Below, piece after piece: positions 12,782-25,115 of a stretch of 64,000 nucleotides of DNA. The DNA comes from Halichoerus grypus. Taxonomy: Eukaryota > Chordata > Mammalia > Carnivora > Phocidae. How positions within the stretch are numbered: position 1 is the stretch's first letter; each line of letters begins with the position of its first letter. A model generated the notes under the pieces. The model was not told the origin of the DNA and did not search any database. It was given only the letters and a program-made list of their open reading frames with translations. The stretch is from positions 71,784,283-71,848,282 of the forward strand of contig NC_135719.1 of the NCBI RefSeq assembly GCF_964656455.1. Direction: 5' to 3'. Position numbers and translations under genes: made by a program.

Positions 12782-13426
12782 TGCATGAGTATTTTTTTAA
12801 TGTTTCCCTAAGATACATGCTCTGAAAATTTCATAACCTGTGTATTATAATACATTTTTTGAGTGCCTACTACATGCTAAAGACCCATCGTATATCAACC
12901 AGGCCTGTGAGAGAGAGGGACCCACAAACAATGCTGATAGTGAGGGATGATCTGTGAAGACAGGCAGGATGTCTGGGAGTGCTGAGTAGGGGCTAGGCTG
13001 GCTTGGTTGTGTGTGGGGGCTTGGGGGTGCAGAGGTCACAGAGGATATAAGCTGAGTCTTGAAGGACTCTCTTCAGAAAGCCTTGGATCTTTCCATACAG
13101 AAGAAAGACCAATTAATGTGTTAACATTCACAGCTAACATTTTTGCTTTTGCTAAGCCCTTTTAGGATCTGGGTAAGAGGATCTGACCAGTTACAAGGGT
13201 CCCAGAGAGGAACATCTGTGTTTTTGATTCTCCCCAGTGAATTTTGGAAGGATTGTTCTTTCAACTCCTTCTTGCCTTCTCTTGCCTTCTGTGTTAAGAT
13301 AATACCATAGAGCCAGGACAGCAATTAACCAAAGCCGTAATTAACTTTCTCCTGGGATGGGTACAATGAATTGAAGTTTCTTGGCTGATGAAATTTACTG
13401 CAGATTGTTCTGTCTGATAACTCTTT
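12782..13426. other. Intergenic stretch, nothing recognised
   Basis: Single-copy looking sequence without coding signal or a repeat I can name. Confidence 0.45.
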
Positions 13427-13558
13427 TGTTGGCAGTTTTGCCAACACCATACATGCCACTTTTCCTGAGCTTTAATTAGACAAAAATCTCAGAAGCTCAA
13501 ATCATGGTACCTTCAACTTGTATGTATATCAATATCCAGCTCTTAAATGCTCCAGGCT
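13427..13558 (+). repeat. Unclassified repeat, copy 2 of a diverged pair
   Basis: Colinear with 11283-11414 in the same orientation, about 2.1 kb apart and clearly diverged. See the matching blocks listed for copy 1. Confidence 0.5.
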
Positions 13559-13559
13559 C

Positions 13560-13652
13560 CTTCCTGCATATTTCTCTTAGCACAGTGCCTTGAACTTGGT
13601 AGGTACACAGTCAACTTTTGTGAATGAAAGAGTGGATGAATAAATGAATGAA
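13560..13652 (+). repeat. L2 (or MIR) 3' end
   Basis: TTAGCACAGTGCCTTGAACTTGGTAGG followed by a TGAATGAA-type tail is the typical L2 terminus. Confidence 0.6.
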
Positions 13653-14370
13653 TATCCAGGATAAGCTTTACTGTCAATGTAAGTAAGTCTCAAAGTATGG
13701 ATAGTATGGGAAATAGTTAAATTATTTTCTTTCTTTTCTTGATTTTATTAATCATGCTACTCCCTCTGCACCCCTCCCCAAAGGAAAACAAATACCCACT
13801 CACAAAAGCACTTTAAATTCCAAAGAGAGAGGAAATGGTTAGTTCTTGGTCTATTTTTAAGCTCATAGGGGTTTTAAGACTAATTCTCTGTGAAAATGCA
13901 TCTAATTCAGAAAACATGCTTTATAGAGGTCCAAGAACAGCACATACTTTCTTTGAACGGTTTAGGTTTAAAACACACACACAAAACTCAAAGAAAAAAA
14001 AAAAAACCCTCCAACCACAGTTATGGCTAAATGGCAAATACAGAGGAATGAATTACCCTGGATGACATCCATAAAAAAACAGCAGAGCTCCTCCTGACTA
14101 GCCCGGCCTGGTGGGGGAAGACACGTGGGCCAGGTTCAGGCATGAGGATCTTGTTCCGCTCTTGGGCCCCCAACCAGGGGAGTTTCCACTGTCACCTATT
14201 AGGTTGCTGATCTAAAGCCTAGCTGAGTTATTGTCTGAAACAGAGATGGACATAGCAAGACATGCCCAGATGACCCCGTAATGAATCACTGCCGAGGCTG
14301 GGGGATCCCTGCCAAGGTGAAAGTTTGCACAGGTAGGCACACCTTGGCCCTGGTGTGTCTCTAGTAAAGA
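13653..14370. other. Intergenic stretch, nothing recognised
   Basis: No gene or named repeat is visible. It contains a short A-run at about 13995-14006. Confidence 0.4.
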
Positions 14371-14386
14371 CCCAGCTGTATTTTCT

Positions 14387-14619
14387 TTTCTTTTCTTTTC
14401 TTTCTTTCTTTCTTTCAGATTTTATTTATTTATTCGAGAGAGAGAGAGAGCGCACGCACGTGCGAGCCTGAGTGGGGGGAGGGGCAGAGGGAGAGAATCT
14501 CAAGCAGACTCTGTGCTGATTGCAGAGCCAGACGCAGGGCTCGATCTCATGACCCTGAGATCATGACCTGAGTCGAAACCAAGAGTTGGACGTTTAACCA
14601 ACTGGCCACCCAGGTGCCC
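14387..14619 (-). mobile_element. CAN-SINE, older subtype, antisense
   Basis: A TTTTC/TTTC-rich tail, then AGATTTTATTTATTTATTCGAGAG and the reversed head GGCCACCCAGGTGCCCC. Flanking CCCAGCTGTrTTTTCTT copies are at 14371-14386 and about 14619-14635. Confidence 0.93.
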
Positions 14620-14620
14620 C

Positions 14621-15684
14621 CCAGCTGTGTTTTCTTGATACTCTCTCCACCACCTTGGATTTTGAGTCTAGAGTGAAGTAGAAAATTGTTCTCTCCTCAG
14701 TTACATCCCCAACAACTAGGAACACCTATTGTATTCATCTTCCAGGCTGACATTGATAGGTTTAGAGATTAAATAACAGTAATTCTTAGACTGAAAATTA
14801 CGGAATGAATTTCAGGAATTACTTTAAAATATCCTTTTGGTGGTAAGGATGAAAACAGGTGTGATCTTGAGCAATCCTTTCTGTCTAGAACTCTGTGTCT
14901 TCATCCGTATTAAATGATTGCTACAGTACGTTCCAGTTCTGATATAATATGATTCTCTAGTGCCCCTCCTCCCTGCTTCAGGGCTAAGGTGCCTAAACAT
15001 AGGCTGGCCAGCTGGTCAACCTGTGATTTATTGTTGTGTGAGAAAGGAGACGACCACACTATATGTATTTCCTGGAAATCCAAGGATTGGTAGATGACTT
15101 GACTGCAAAGAAACTAATTCTGGCTACTTTAAGCAGAAAAGGGACTTATTACAAGAACTATTTGTGAGGTAATGCACAGAATCTCTCGGAGGTGGAGAAC
15201 CACTTAAGATAATAAAATACAGCCAAGCCCCATTCAGGTTGCTCCAGTAAGGACACTGCTCAGTGCTGGAGCATTTGTTGTTGCCTCCTGAATGTTGCTG
15301 TGTAACCAACCCTTGAATGTGGATTCTCTCCTGAGGTAATCGGCTGCCTCTAGAGTTGAAGCTGCCATACATATAATATCATACTGTGTAGGCTGTAATA
15401 TGGAGAGGAATACAGATACTGCAAAAAGGAGCCCAGTTATATGAGTCCCCACCTCCCAATGTAAAAGCCAGAAACTTACTTTACCAGTCTCCCTTGCTAC
15501 TAGGTTCTATCAGATGATGCCCTTCTTCCCGACTGATTGTGAAGCCAGCGATACAAAGGAGCAGTGAAACTATTGATTAGCCTAGTAAAAATCAGAAATG
15601 GGTTTTCACTGTGAAAATTAGTAACTTACGAATTAACAAGATGAACATTAGATATGAGACACCAATTGAATGAAATCAATATTT
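14621..15684. other. Intergenic stretch with a weak MIR at about 14855-14965
   Basis: GATCTTGAGCAATCCTTTCTG, then CTTCATCCGTATTAAATGA, resembles a diverged plus-strand MIR. Nothing else is recognised. Confidence 0.4.
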
Positions 15685-16106
15685 AGGATATTATTATGGA
15701 CTGAACTATGTTTCTCCCAAATTCGTATGTTGAATCTCTAACATTTAGTACCTCAGAATGTAGCTGTATTTGGGGATAGGGCCCTTAAAGAAATGATTAA
15801 GTTAAACTGAGGCCATTGGAGTGGGCCCTCATCCAATATGACTGTTGTCCTTATAAGAAGAGGAAATTTGGACACACAGTGGAACACCAGGGATGTCCAT
15901 GGACAGAGGGTAGAACATGTGAGGACGTAGCAAGCAGGCGGCCATCTACATGCCAACGAGAAAGGCCTCAGGAGAAACCAAATGTGCTGACAGCTTGATT
16001 TGGGACTCCCTAGCCTCTAGAACTGGGAGAAAATACATTTCTCCTATTTAAGTCTGCCAGTCTATAGTATTTTTTTTATCGCACTCCTAGAAAACTAATA
16101 TAGTTA
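15685..16106 (+). repeat. MaLR (MST/MLT1-type) solo LTR
   Basis: Starts near GGACTGAACTATGTTTCTCCC and contains TATGTTGAATCTCTAAC, TGGGCCCTCATCCAATATGAC, GTCCTTATAAGAAGAGGAA and an end near AGAAAACTAATATA, the MaLR LTR layout. Confidence 0.85.
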
Positions 16107-16372
16107 TATAGATTAACTAAAATCTTAGAGCTATAACATGACCTTCACTAAAGAGAGCGTAAGAATCCAGCAAAGCCTGTTGCCTTTCCCTTAGGGATAG
16201 TGCCTGAGACTTGATTCCTAAATTGTGCTGTATCCAGCCACTTAGTTGAAGGATATCTAGTTGTCTGATATGGACTCTGAGGCTTCTAGAATCCTTCCTC
16301 TGGAATGTTGTCAGGTCTGCCTTGAGGAGCCACTTCATTCAAGGTGGTAGTGAGAGTATCTAAAAAGGCAGA

Positions 16373-16593
16373 GGGGCACCAGGGTGGCTCAGTGGGTTGA
16401 ATGTCCGACTCTTGATTTCAGCTCAGGTCATGATCTCAGGGTCGTGAGATAGAGCCCCACGTTGGGCTCTGTGCTTAACGGGGAGTCTGCCGGAGGTTCT
16501 CTCTCTCCCTCTTCCTCTGCTCTTCCCCCCCCACTCCCCTCACCCCCTCACTCTCTTTCTCTCAAATAAATAAATAAATCTTTAAAAAAAATA
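16373..16593 (+). mobile_element. CAN-SINE, older subtype
   Basis: GGGGCACCAGGGTGGCTCAG head, CTCTTGATTTCAGCTCAGG subtype block and AAATAAATAAATAAATC tail. Weak flanking duplication AAAAAGrCAGA is at 16363-16372 and about 16594. Confidence 0.93.
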
Positions 16594-16599
16594 AAAAGA

Positions 16600-17183
16600 C
16601 AGAAAACTGGGACTTCTCTGAGATTACCATGCTGTAAGAGCTGTTAACAAATATTTATCTAATAAATGTCTCTGTGTGAAACAGAATTTGTTCTAAGACT
16701 TGGTTTCATTATAGTTGGTGGTGAGACAATTTATAAGGGTCAATTTACTACAGGTGTTTATAGGTGCTGAGAATCCCTTACAAGGGCAAATCTTTATATT
16801 CGTGACCAAATAGGGAGATGGGCTCCATGTCAGGTATATGGTCTTAGTTTCCTGGGATCCAAATGTGGCCTTCCCTTCATCTGCTAATTTTAAATGAGGC
16901 TGTCTTTTCAACTAAACACTTAAGTTTTTCTTTCCTTTAGAATAGAGATTCCCAAAATATGTGCCACAAAACATTTCTCAAAAATTGGGTTCTATGATTA
17001 AATAAATTTGGGAAACACCTAAATGCATATTTAAGATTGCATTGGAGATTCAAAATGCATATTAGCATCATGTTAAAGATACAGAGAAGTCTACGTAAAG
17101 AACATTGTTTAAATTTATTTAATCCAGCATTACCCACCGGACCACAGATCTTTTTTCTCTTTTGCCATGCTTGTTAATAAACT
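16600..17183. other. Intergenic stretch, nothing recognised
   Basis: AT-rich sequence without coding signal or a repeat I can name. Confidence 0.4.
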
Positions 17184-17390
17184 GGGCGCCTGGGTGGCTC
17201 AGTTGGTTAAGCGACTGCCTTCGGCTCAGGTCATGATCCTGGAGTCCCGGGATCGAGTCCCGCATCGGGCTCCCTGCTTGGCGGGGAGTCTGCTTCTCCC
17301 TCTGACCCTCCTCCCTCTCATGCTCTCTGTCTCTCATTCTCTCTCTCAAATAAATAAATAAAATCTAAAAAAAAAAAAAACCAAAAAAAA
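17184..17390 (+). mobile_element. CAN-SINE, young-looking
   Basis: GGGCGCCTGGGTGGCTCAGTTGG head, GACTGCCTTCGGCTCAGG, full CT body, AAATAAATAAATAAAATC and a long A tail. Close to the arctoid consensus. Confidence 0.95.
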
Positions 17391-19250
17391 AACCAAGGAA
17401 CTGTTGTCCCAGGGAACATACTATCTAACGTGTGGTTCTAGAAGGATATTTATACCTGTGATTAGGTTTGTTCCTTTTTTCTTCATACAACAGAGAGAGT
17501 TCTATCTTTCACTATCACACATGTAGGCACATTAAGGAAGGACACAGTTTTACATCTAGGGTGAATCAAATAATTATATATCGTTCTATATTAATTATAT
17601 ATCACTTAATTATATATCCTCAGATTTGGTAGTTTATTTTGAGTGGCCAAGAACTTGCTTGGGAGTAGCAAAATGTTTGATGTATTGGAACCTAGGTAGA
17701 CATCCCTGCGGAACACACTGGAAAGGATTTTCTGGGTCCTTTTCATCATGACTCTCAAATGGCCAACCCATGCTCTGTTCAATTCCACCCTTTCCTTGTT
17801 TGACTTTAAATGCTTAGTCTTTTAAATATCCATTATTTCCTAAAATTTAAATGAAATGAAACAAAAAGGTATAAAATGAAAATGGTATGAACCAGACATT
17901 TCTGGACACAGGTCAAAAACACCAATGAAGGAACACAATGAAGGAAAAAAAAACAATAAAAGACACGCTATGACAGTTGGAAGCATGCACTCAGAATTGT
18001 CATCCAAAATGGGCCACTTGTTCAATTAGTCAAATTCTGAGCTGCCACAGAGGAGTTGGCTTGCAAGTGAGAAATGCGCTCCAAGGGAGAACAGACAAAG
18101 AATAGCCATTTTTAAACAATGCTAACTTAACTCATCGCTAAGGCTAATATAAACCAGAGGAGGGGCCAGGCCATTTGAGGGTAATTTAGTGCTAGATTTT
18201 CCCTCAGCAGTGTGTGCCTTACTTTAATGGACTAAAACATTAACCACACCCCAAACAAACTTCAAAATCCCCATGGAGGGTCTCCTATGATAGGACAGTA
18301 TGAAGAACAGCAAGGGAAAGAACATTCTCCTCCGGGATCATGTTTAAAAAATGTATATGTACATATGTGTGTGTACTATATGTGTTATTATATGTATCAT
18401 GATTCCAAAGTTTATTTTGGGGGTGGGGGAACACATCTTTCTCTCCCAATCTTCCTCATGTAAATAAGTGCATTATCATAGTACTCCAGCCAGAATCCTC
18501 ACAGCCCATACCAATGAGAACTCCCACTAGGGATTTTAATGTCAATAGATAAATCTCTTAAGGAGGACATGCTATAAAAATACTCAGTTTTTCTGTGTCG
18601 CTAATCAGTGATTTAATACCATAATTGTATATTTGCAGGCTCTTGGTTCACTGACATGTTTTGGGGATTCAGAAGAGAATTTCTATGTGATTTCAAGTCT
18701 TAGCCATGCCAACCACACGGGTGTGATGGAGGCCATGGAAATGGAAGATTCCTGTTTGGTTTGGGATGGTGAGGATTGAATGACTCCACTTTCTTCATGG
18801 TAACCAGTTGCCTTATATAAGAAATGCAATTAACCTCCAATGAGGAAAGATTTGATGACACCTTTGACTTTAGACACAATTTAGCAGGCCAAATTATTTA
18901 GTAATTACTTGACATTTATGAATATGTGGCCATCTCCTTATTGATCAGTGTTATAAGGTAAGGACTTTTCTAGAGTATGAATTACCCAAATTTCCTGAAA
19001 TTAGTAAGATTTGAAAGTAAACTGTGGCCTCTTAGGGATTACTTGCATTTATAATTAAATTACTAACTACACTGTACATGATTATGAACCTAAATCTGGA
19101 AATCAGCCACCAGCAAATCACAGTAAACCTTAATTAATTTAGACTAAGGAGAAGGAAAGAAGTAAGTCAAATTCATAATAATTCATAAATTTAAAAAATT
19201 CAATCTTTGAACTGGAAGGTTAGGATTATTGGATTAGAGAGTTATTAAAG
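17391..19250. other. AT-rich intergenic stretch
   Basis: It contains three spaced copies of AATTATATATC at 17570-17620 and a TATATG-rich patch at 18345-18402. I see no gene or named element. Confidence 0.45.
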
Positions 19251-19263
19251 ATCATCTAGTTAG

Positions 19264-19448
19264 GAGGTGCCTGGATGGCTCAGTTGGTTGAGCGTCCGAC
19301 TCTTGATTTTGACTCAGGTCATGATCTTGGAGTCATGAGATCAAGCCCCGTGTAGGGCTCTGCGCTGAGCCAGGAGACTGCTTAAGATTCTCTCTCCTCT
19401 CCCTCTGCCCCTCCCCACTCGCACTGTCTCTCTTTAAAAAAAAAAAAA
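19264..19448 (+). mobile_element. CAN-SINE, older subtype
   Basis: GGTGCCTGGATGGCTCAG head and poly-A end. Perfect 13-base target-site duplication ATCATCTAGTTAG at 19251-19263 and 19449-19461. Confidence 0.95.
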
Positions 19449-19639
19449 ATCATCTAGTTAGTACAATTAACACGGATCACTTCTGTCACTGCCAAAACCC
19501 CAAGATATCTTAAAAACTATCAACGGTGAAGAATCTATTCATGTACATTTGTGGGTGTGTAAATAGATGTGTGTGTTTAGATTGACATAGTAGTTAGTGC
19601 TGTCCGCCCATATTTCCAAGTTGTTTTCTTCTAGGCAAA

Positions 19640-20000
19640 CTGTAGGATAGAATTTCTTTGTTCCTTTAAAGGCAGCCATAGTCATATGACTTAATTTGGC
19701 TGATAAAATGTGATTGGAAATGACGTGTGTCCCTTCCAGACAGAAGGCTGTGGGAACCAGTGCATAATTTTCCACCTTTCCTTTCCCCAGCCTGAACAAT
19801 AGCTGACAACATTCGATTGTATAACCTCTAGCGGAATGGGTCCTGGAGTCTGGCTAGCATGGAACTGAGCTTCCCATGATCCATGGTGATGATTTCTCTG
19901 AGTGAGAAAAAACCTCATGGTTCTAAGCTTTTAAGATTTCATGGTTGTTTACTAACACAACAATGCAACCTAATGTAGCTCATCCTAACTAATAGAAATG
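19640..20000 (+). repeat. Old MLT1-type LTR
   Basis: The order TGATAAAATGTGATTGGAAATGA, a TGAGTGAGAAAAAACC block, TTTTAAGATTTCATGGTTGTTT and CCTAACTAATAGA near the end matches MLT1 LTRs. Borders are approximate. Confidence 0.65.
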
Positions 20001-20054
20001 ATAATAGCAACTCCAGAGGTAGCATTGGCCATTCTCTTTGAGAGCTGGAAAAGA

Positions 20055-20427
20055 TTCTTATGACACTGGGGACGGTGTGTGCTATGGTGAGCGCTGTGAA
20101 TTGTGCAAGACTGTCGAATCACAGACCTGTGCCTCTGAAACAAATAATGCAATATATGTTAAAAAAAAAAAAAGAAGATAGCAGGAGGGGAAGAATGAAG
20201 GGGGGAAAATCGGAGGGGGAGACGAATCATGAGAGACGATGGACTCTGAAAAACAAACTGAGGGTTCTAGAGGGGAGGGGGGTGGGGGGATGGGTTAGCC
20301 TGGTGATGGGTATTAAAGAGTTCTGCATGGAGCACTGGGTGTTATACGCAAACAATGAATCATGGAACACTACATCAAAAACTAATGATGTAATGTATGG
20401 TGATTAACATAACAATAAAAAACCATA
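20055..20427 (+). mobile_element. Carnivore L1 3' UTR, heavily 5'-truncated
   Basis: The sense version of the same 3' UTR seen at 11.7 kb: GAGCGCTGTGAATTGTGCAAG, an internal A-run, GAGAGACGATGGACTCTGA, TATTAAAGAGTTCTGC and the end AACATAACAATAAAAAACC. Confidence 0.9.
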
Positions 20428-20598
20428 GGTAGTATTATAAGTTATCATTATAAATTTATTACAAATAAAAGTGGTGATTTATTTTGATATAACAAAATAA
20501 GAACTAGAATAAGAATATACTATTTGGAAGTAGAGGATGACATTATCAGTATAAATAAAAAAAGGTGATGTGATCATCTATCTAAAAACCCAAGATGA

Positions 20599-20817
20599 TG
20601 GAGGCGCCTGGGTGGCTCAGATGGTTAAGCGTCTGCCTTCGGCTCAGGTCATGATCTCAGGGTCCTGGGATCGAGCCCCACATCGGGCTCCCTGCTTGGC
20701 GGGGAGCCTGCTTCTCCCTCTCCCTCTACTGTTCCCCCTGCTTGTGCTCTCTCGCTCTGTCAAATAAATAAATAAAAAATCTTTAAAAAAAAAAAAAATA
20801 AAAAAAAATAAAAAAAT
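20599..20817 (+). mobile_element. CAN-SINE, young-looking
   Basis: GGCGCCTGGGTGGCTCAGATGG head, full body and long A-rich tail. Perfect 15-base duplication AAAAACCCAAGATGA at 20584-20598 and 20818-20832. Confidence 0.95.
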
Positions 20818-20879
20818 AAAAACCCAAGATGACAAACTGAAAAATTATTAAAAATACAACAAGATAAATGTATTCAAAA

Positions 20880-22030
20880 TAAATGCTCAGAAATTGACAT
20901 TTTGAATTCAGTAATAACCAATTAGAAACTTGAGTGGAAAAAAACCCCAGTCCTTTTCAACACCCTGTATGAATTCCAGAAGGATCAAATAGATAATTGT
21001 TTTAAAGTTTGCAAAAAGAAGCACCGAAAAGGTAAACAAGACACTAATGAAAATGAATACTTACAGGGAATGGGGGTGGGTGGGGTGAGGAAAGTAGGGG
21101 TAGAAGCAAGACCTGTATACATAAATCTATAAATTTGGCCCTGTAATCATGGAAGTGCATTATTTTTTTCCAAAATATAAAAACTGAATCATACTAACTT
21201 GAAGAAAATGAACCTTGGATGTTGGATCATGTGCGGAAATGGTTTCTATACTTAAAAACAGGGGAAAACTGAAAAGGAAAATATAGATAGATTTGATGAC
21301 ACACAAATTAAAGATTCTGAGTGTGAAATGAAATGACACCATGAACCAAGTCAAAATTAAATGACAGCGAAAATATTTGTAACATATATATGATCAAGGA
21401 GATATTAATATATCTTCATAATCTTTTCAACTCCAAGAAACCTATAAATACTCCAGCAGAACAGTAGGCAGGGGCATCTGGTTGGCTCAGTCTGTTAAGC
21501 ATTTGACTCTTGATTTTGGCTCAGGTCATGATCTCAGGGTCATGGGATCGAGCTCTGCATCAGGCTCTGCGTTCAGTGGGGAGTTTGCTTGACATTCTCT
21601 CCCTCTTTCTTTGCCTCTCCCCCTGCTCACATGTGTGCTCTCTTTCTCTTTCTAAAATAAATAAATAGATGTTTAAAAAAATAAAAATGAAAGCAGGCAG
21701 AAGACACAAAAGATAATTCATATATGAAAAAATGCAAGTGGCCGTTAAATCAAAGGAAAGCAAAGGCCAATCTCACTAGTGATCAGATGAATAAAAATTA
21801 AGATGAGACAATTTTTGGTTTATCAATTTGGCAAGGATTAAGAAGAAAGCTAATAAATACAGTGTTGATGACACTGCAATAAAATGGACAGCTTTATAGT
21901 AAAAAATGAAAAAGCAGATGATAAAAATGTTTGTATCTTCCAATTAAAAAAAATACATGCATATATGTTTAGAATAAAAAACCTGGACAGAAATACAGTG
22001 GAACGTTCACAGCAGTTACATCCTGTTGGC
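20880..22030 (+). repeat. Old L1M ORF2 remnant, sense, split by a SINE
   Basis: AATTCCAGAAGGATCAAATAG, AAATATTTGTAACATATAT and the GCAAGTGGCCGTTAAATCAAAG to AATCTCACTAGTGATCAGATG run are degenerate L1 ORF2 nucleotide landmarks in the right order. It is interrupted by the SINE at 21471-21685. No open frame is left. Confidence 0.6.
21471..21685 (+). mobile_element. CAN-SINE, older subtype, inside an old L1
   Basis: GGGGCATCTGGTTGGCTCAG head, CTCTTGATTTTGGCTCAGG block and AAATAAATAAATAG tail. Approximate flanking repeat around CAGTAGGCAG and AAGCAGGCAG. Confidence 0.92.
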
Positions 22031-22046
22031 CATACATAATCTATAT

Positions 22047-22229
22047 ATTTTTAAAAGATTTTATTTATTTATTTGACAGAGAGGCAGAGACATTGAGAGA
22101 GGAAACACAAGCAGGGAGAGTGGGAGAGGGAGGAGCAGGGAGCCCAACATGGGACTTGATCCCAGGACCCTGGGATCATGACCTGAGCTGAAGGCAAACG
22201 CTTAACAGCTGAGCCACCCAGGTGCCCCT
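22047..22229 (-). mobile_element. CAN-SINE, antisense
   Basis: AAAGATTTTATTTATTTATTTGACAG, GAGA body and reversed head GAGCCACCCAGGTGCCCC. Slightly shortened in the body. Confidence 0.93.
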
Positions 22230-23857
22230 ACATTTTTTACTTTTAATTTTTAATGTGTTTTTCAAAATTTTCAAAATTTCTACAATGTGCACTATGTTTT
22301 ATCAAGAGGAAGTATCTTTTTTTTTTTAAAGAATATGAGATAAAAATCTGAAGTCCTTCTGAGTCCAGGTTTCCTCTTACTTTTCCATAAAAATCTCCTC
22401 TTTTTCGTCAAATTCTATTGAAGTATTATTTCCTGAGTCTGTCGTCACTAAAAATAACTTTTAAATGTTTTTAACAATTATTTTATAAAGTTATAATTTC
22501 TAGTTATAAAGTTAGTTATAATCAGGTAGCAGATATGTTTTCCCTGTTTCTTTGCGCATGTATAATTTTACGTGCACTATGAATCCATTAGGTGTGGACT
22601 GCATACCTGACGAAGATTGATAACTTTGGACAAATGTGTTGGACCTCTAAACAAATAATTTAAAAAAAACCCAAAAACTTTGGGATACAATTCCTTTGTC
22701 AGTAGCTAGGGCTTTCAGATCTTGCTATTCGAATTTCTGATCATTTCCTGCCCCTTAAAAATCCCACAGGGGACTTTATGGGTGTCTCTTTATCTCAAGT
22801 AGGATGCTGGCCACGACTCAGGTATACACAGGCTGGGCTGAAGAGATCGGTTCCCTGCACTTCCCAGAGTATCTGTTAGGCACTCAACAAAATCTAACAG
22901 AATGGGATAGAAAAGAGTCTTGGTCTGGAAGAAGGTAGGGCATCAGGTTGCTGCAGAGGGGAGAGCCCTATCCTGCCAGACTGCATTCCAGCAGTTTCCA
23001 GGTGAGGGCCTAGCATTGTCTTTCTGGTCCCTTCGCCTGGATCAGTGAGCAGATTGCATTTCACTTCAGGGGATTAAGGTGGGGAGTTTAGCTTGCCAGT
23101 TCCTCCTCGGTCCTGTTTGGTTTCTCTCCCTAGAACCCATTTTACACGCACCCGAGGAGACATTGAACTCCGTGAGGGAGGGGCTGCTTCCTGAGCTCTG
23201 AGTTTTGTGTGTCTGAGACTTGAGCCTGCAAGGACACACCCTCCCAAGACCAGTGGGTTTTCCAGTGGAGCATCCCTCGGCTCTGAAGTCCCACTCTCTC
23301 CGTTGGAGTACTCAGAGGAATGCCCCTTATTACTCTGTTCCTCTTAAAAAGTCTGCCATTAAGAATCAAGCCAGTAATAACATAAAATTAAACTTTTATG
23401 GTGTTCTGCAGGATACTGAGCTCTCAATTTACCCATATTTTATAATAATGGAGGGATTGACCCTGTCGTCTTTCTAAAACAAAGCAATTAAAAACCTCTA
23501 TGTTTTCCAGGAATTTTCTCTCCCAGGGATGCATGAGTTTATGCAGAAGGCTCTTACGTCCTGTGACAGGAATGTTATTGGGGCAGGGACTGTAGTTTGG
23601 ATAATGTCACTCTCCTTCTCTTAATGGCTCATCCCCACCAGAAACTCCTCTTCCGGTCAACCTGGGACTTGTTTGCTGCCGAGTGGGTTCACATGTCACC
23701 CCGTCCCGAAGATTTCTATCTGCATTTAGGTCTGGGAGGCTGTGGCGTCCATTCATTTACGAGAGGCTAAGGAGTTCTGCTGGGGAAAATGTGGCCAGCG
23801 CTCTGATTATCTTAGAAGCTCAAGGTAAGGCTACCAGTAAAGTGGGACTTAGAACAG
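22230..23857. other. Intergenic stretch, nothing recognised
   Basis: An AT-rich left half and a more balanced right half. No coding signal and no repeat I can name. Confidence 0.4.
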
Positions 23858-24035
23858 TTGTTCCTTCAAGTGTGAACCACAGACCACCTGCATTGACATC
23901 ACCTGTGGAACTTGTTAGGAAAAAAGCAAATTCCTGGGCCCCATCCCAGAATCTCCATTCCTGGGGAGTGGAACTCTAGGATTTGCATTTTTAACTAGAG
24001 CCTTGGGAAATCCTTTTACACACTAGTCTAGAGGC
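23858..24035. repeat. MER5A-like MITE
   Basis: GAACCACAGACCACCTGCATTGACATC, CTGTGGAACTTGTTAGGAA and CTGGGCCCCATCCCAGAAT are MER5A landmarks. Confidence 0.8.
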
Positions 24036-24944
24036 TGGGCGCCAAGTCTGGTTCTCTCCCTCCCAAGCTGGGATGCCTCTTACCATTGCGTGCTCTGTTT
24101 AGCAAAATGCTTTTTCCCTATTTCCTCTGGGAGAGGACCTACAGGGACCCGGCCACCCCTTGCATGCATTCTTCGAGTTTTTTTCATTCTGTAGATTTGT
24201 TTTGAGAACCTACTATGTTCTACATACTGGAAAATCTCAAGAAATCCAAAGATGGCCTCCAAAGCTGCCTTTGGGGCCAGTAGCTGCAGTAAAACGTGCA
24301 TATTATCATTTCCCTGTTCCTGCCTTTTCTATTGCTCCTGTTGGAGGCTGTGTGCTAGGAAACCCTTTCAGGAAGCGGGGCCCTCGTCCAGTCCTCTCTC
24401 CTTGGGGGCAGAAACGGCAATAGCTGTCACAGTTGAGGGTTTTTGAATGATGGTGAGATGTGCTAAGAAGAGGGACTGGCAGGAGGGTCGGACTTGTTCA
24501 TCTGTTTTATGGCTTGGGCTCAGGTACCCTGTGTTCAGATCGAAATTTTTAATATCTCAATCGCTTCTCAGTTTGCTCAGGTGGTCCAAAATAGAAAAGA
24601 CTTATCTAAAGTCAGCAAGAAGCATCTGTTAGTGCTGGAAATGTTGATTGGACTTTTGGGGATCCAGCTTCATGGTAATTTCTCCTTCATCCCCAGCCAC
24701 AACTCCACCCAGCTTCAGGGCGCACTTGGTTTGCTTGTTATTTCCCATGTCACTTGGGATAAATAGTTGCAAGAACAACTTGAGAGGTCTATTGCTCTAC
24801 ACAAAAGAGGAGGAACATGGACTAGTCCCTGCAGAAGTAAACAAGGGAAGATAAGTCTATGAACATTCTTCATCTAGGGATGTTGAGAATGTATTTTGAG
24901 ACTTCTGGAATCCTCACCTCTGCTCCACTTTTGTTTTTCTAACA

Positions 24945-25115
24945 TCTAGGGAGCATTTCTAAGTGCTTCACTCTGAATGCTCCCTACAACCCATTTTACT
25001 GATGAGGAAACTGAGGCAGAGATAATTACTCAAACTCACACAGAAAATGCTGGGGCCAGGATTCACGCCCAGACACTCTAGCTCCAGTGTTTGCACTCTT
25101 AACTGCTCTGACATC
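24945..25115 (-). repeat. MIR SINE, antisense
   Basis: CATTTTACTGATGAGGAAACTGAGGCAGAG, CAGGATTCACGCCCAG and CACTCTTAACTGCTCTG are the reversed MIR core and 5' end. Confidence 0.8.

Noticed and set aside
17184..17260. tRNA-like head of CAN-SINEs as possible tRNA genes
   Set aside because: The SINE heads have A and B box relics but do not fold into a complete tRNA, and they continue into CT-rich bodies and A tails with target-site duplications.
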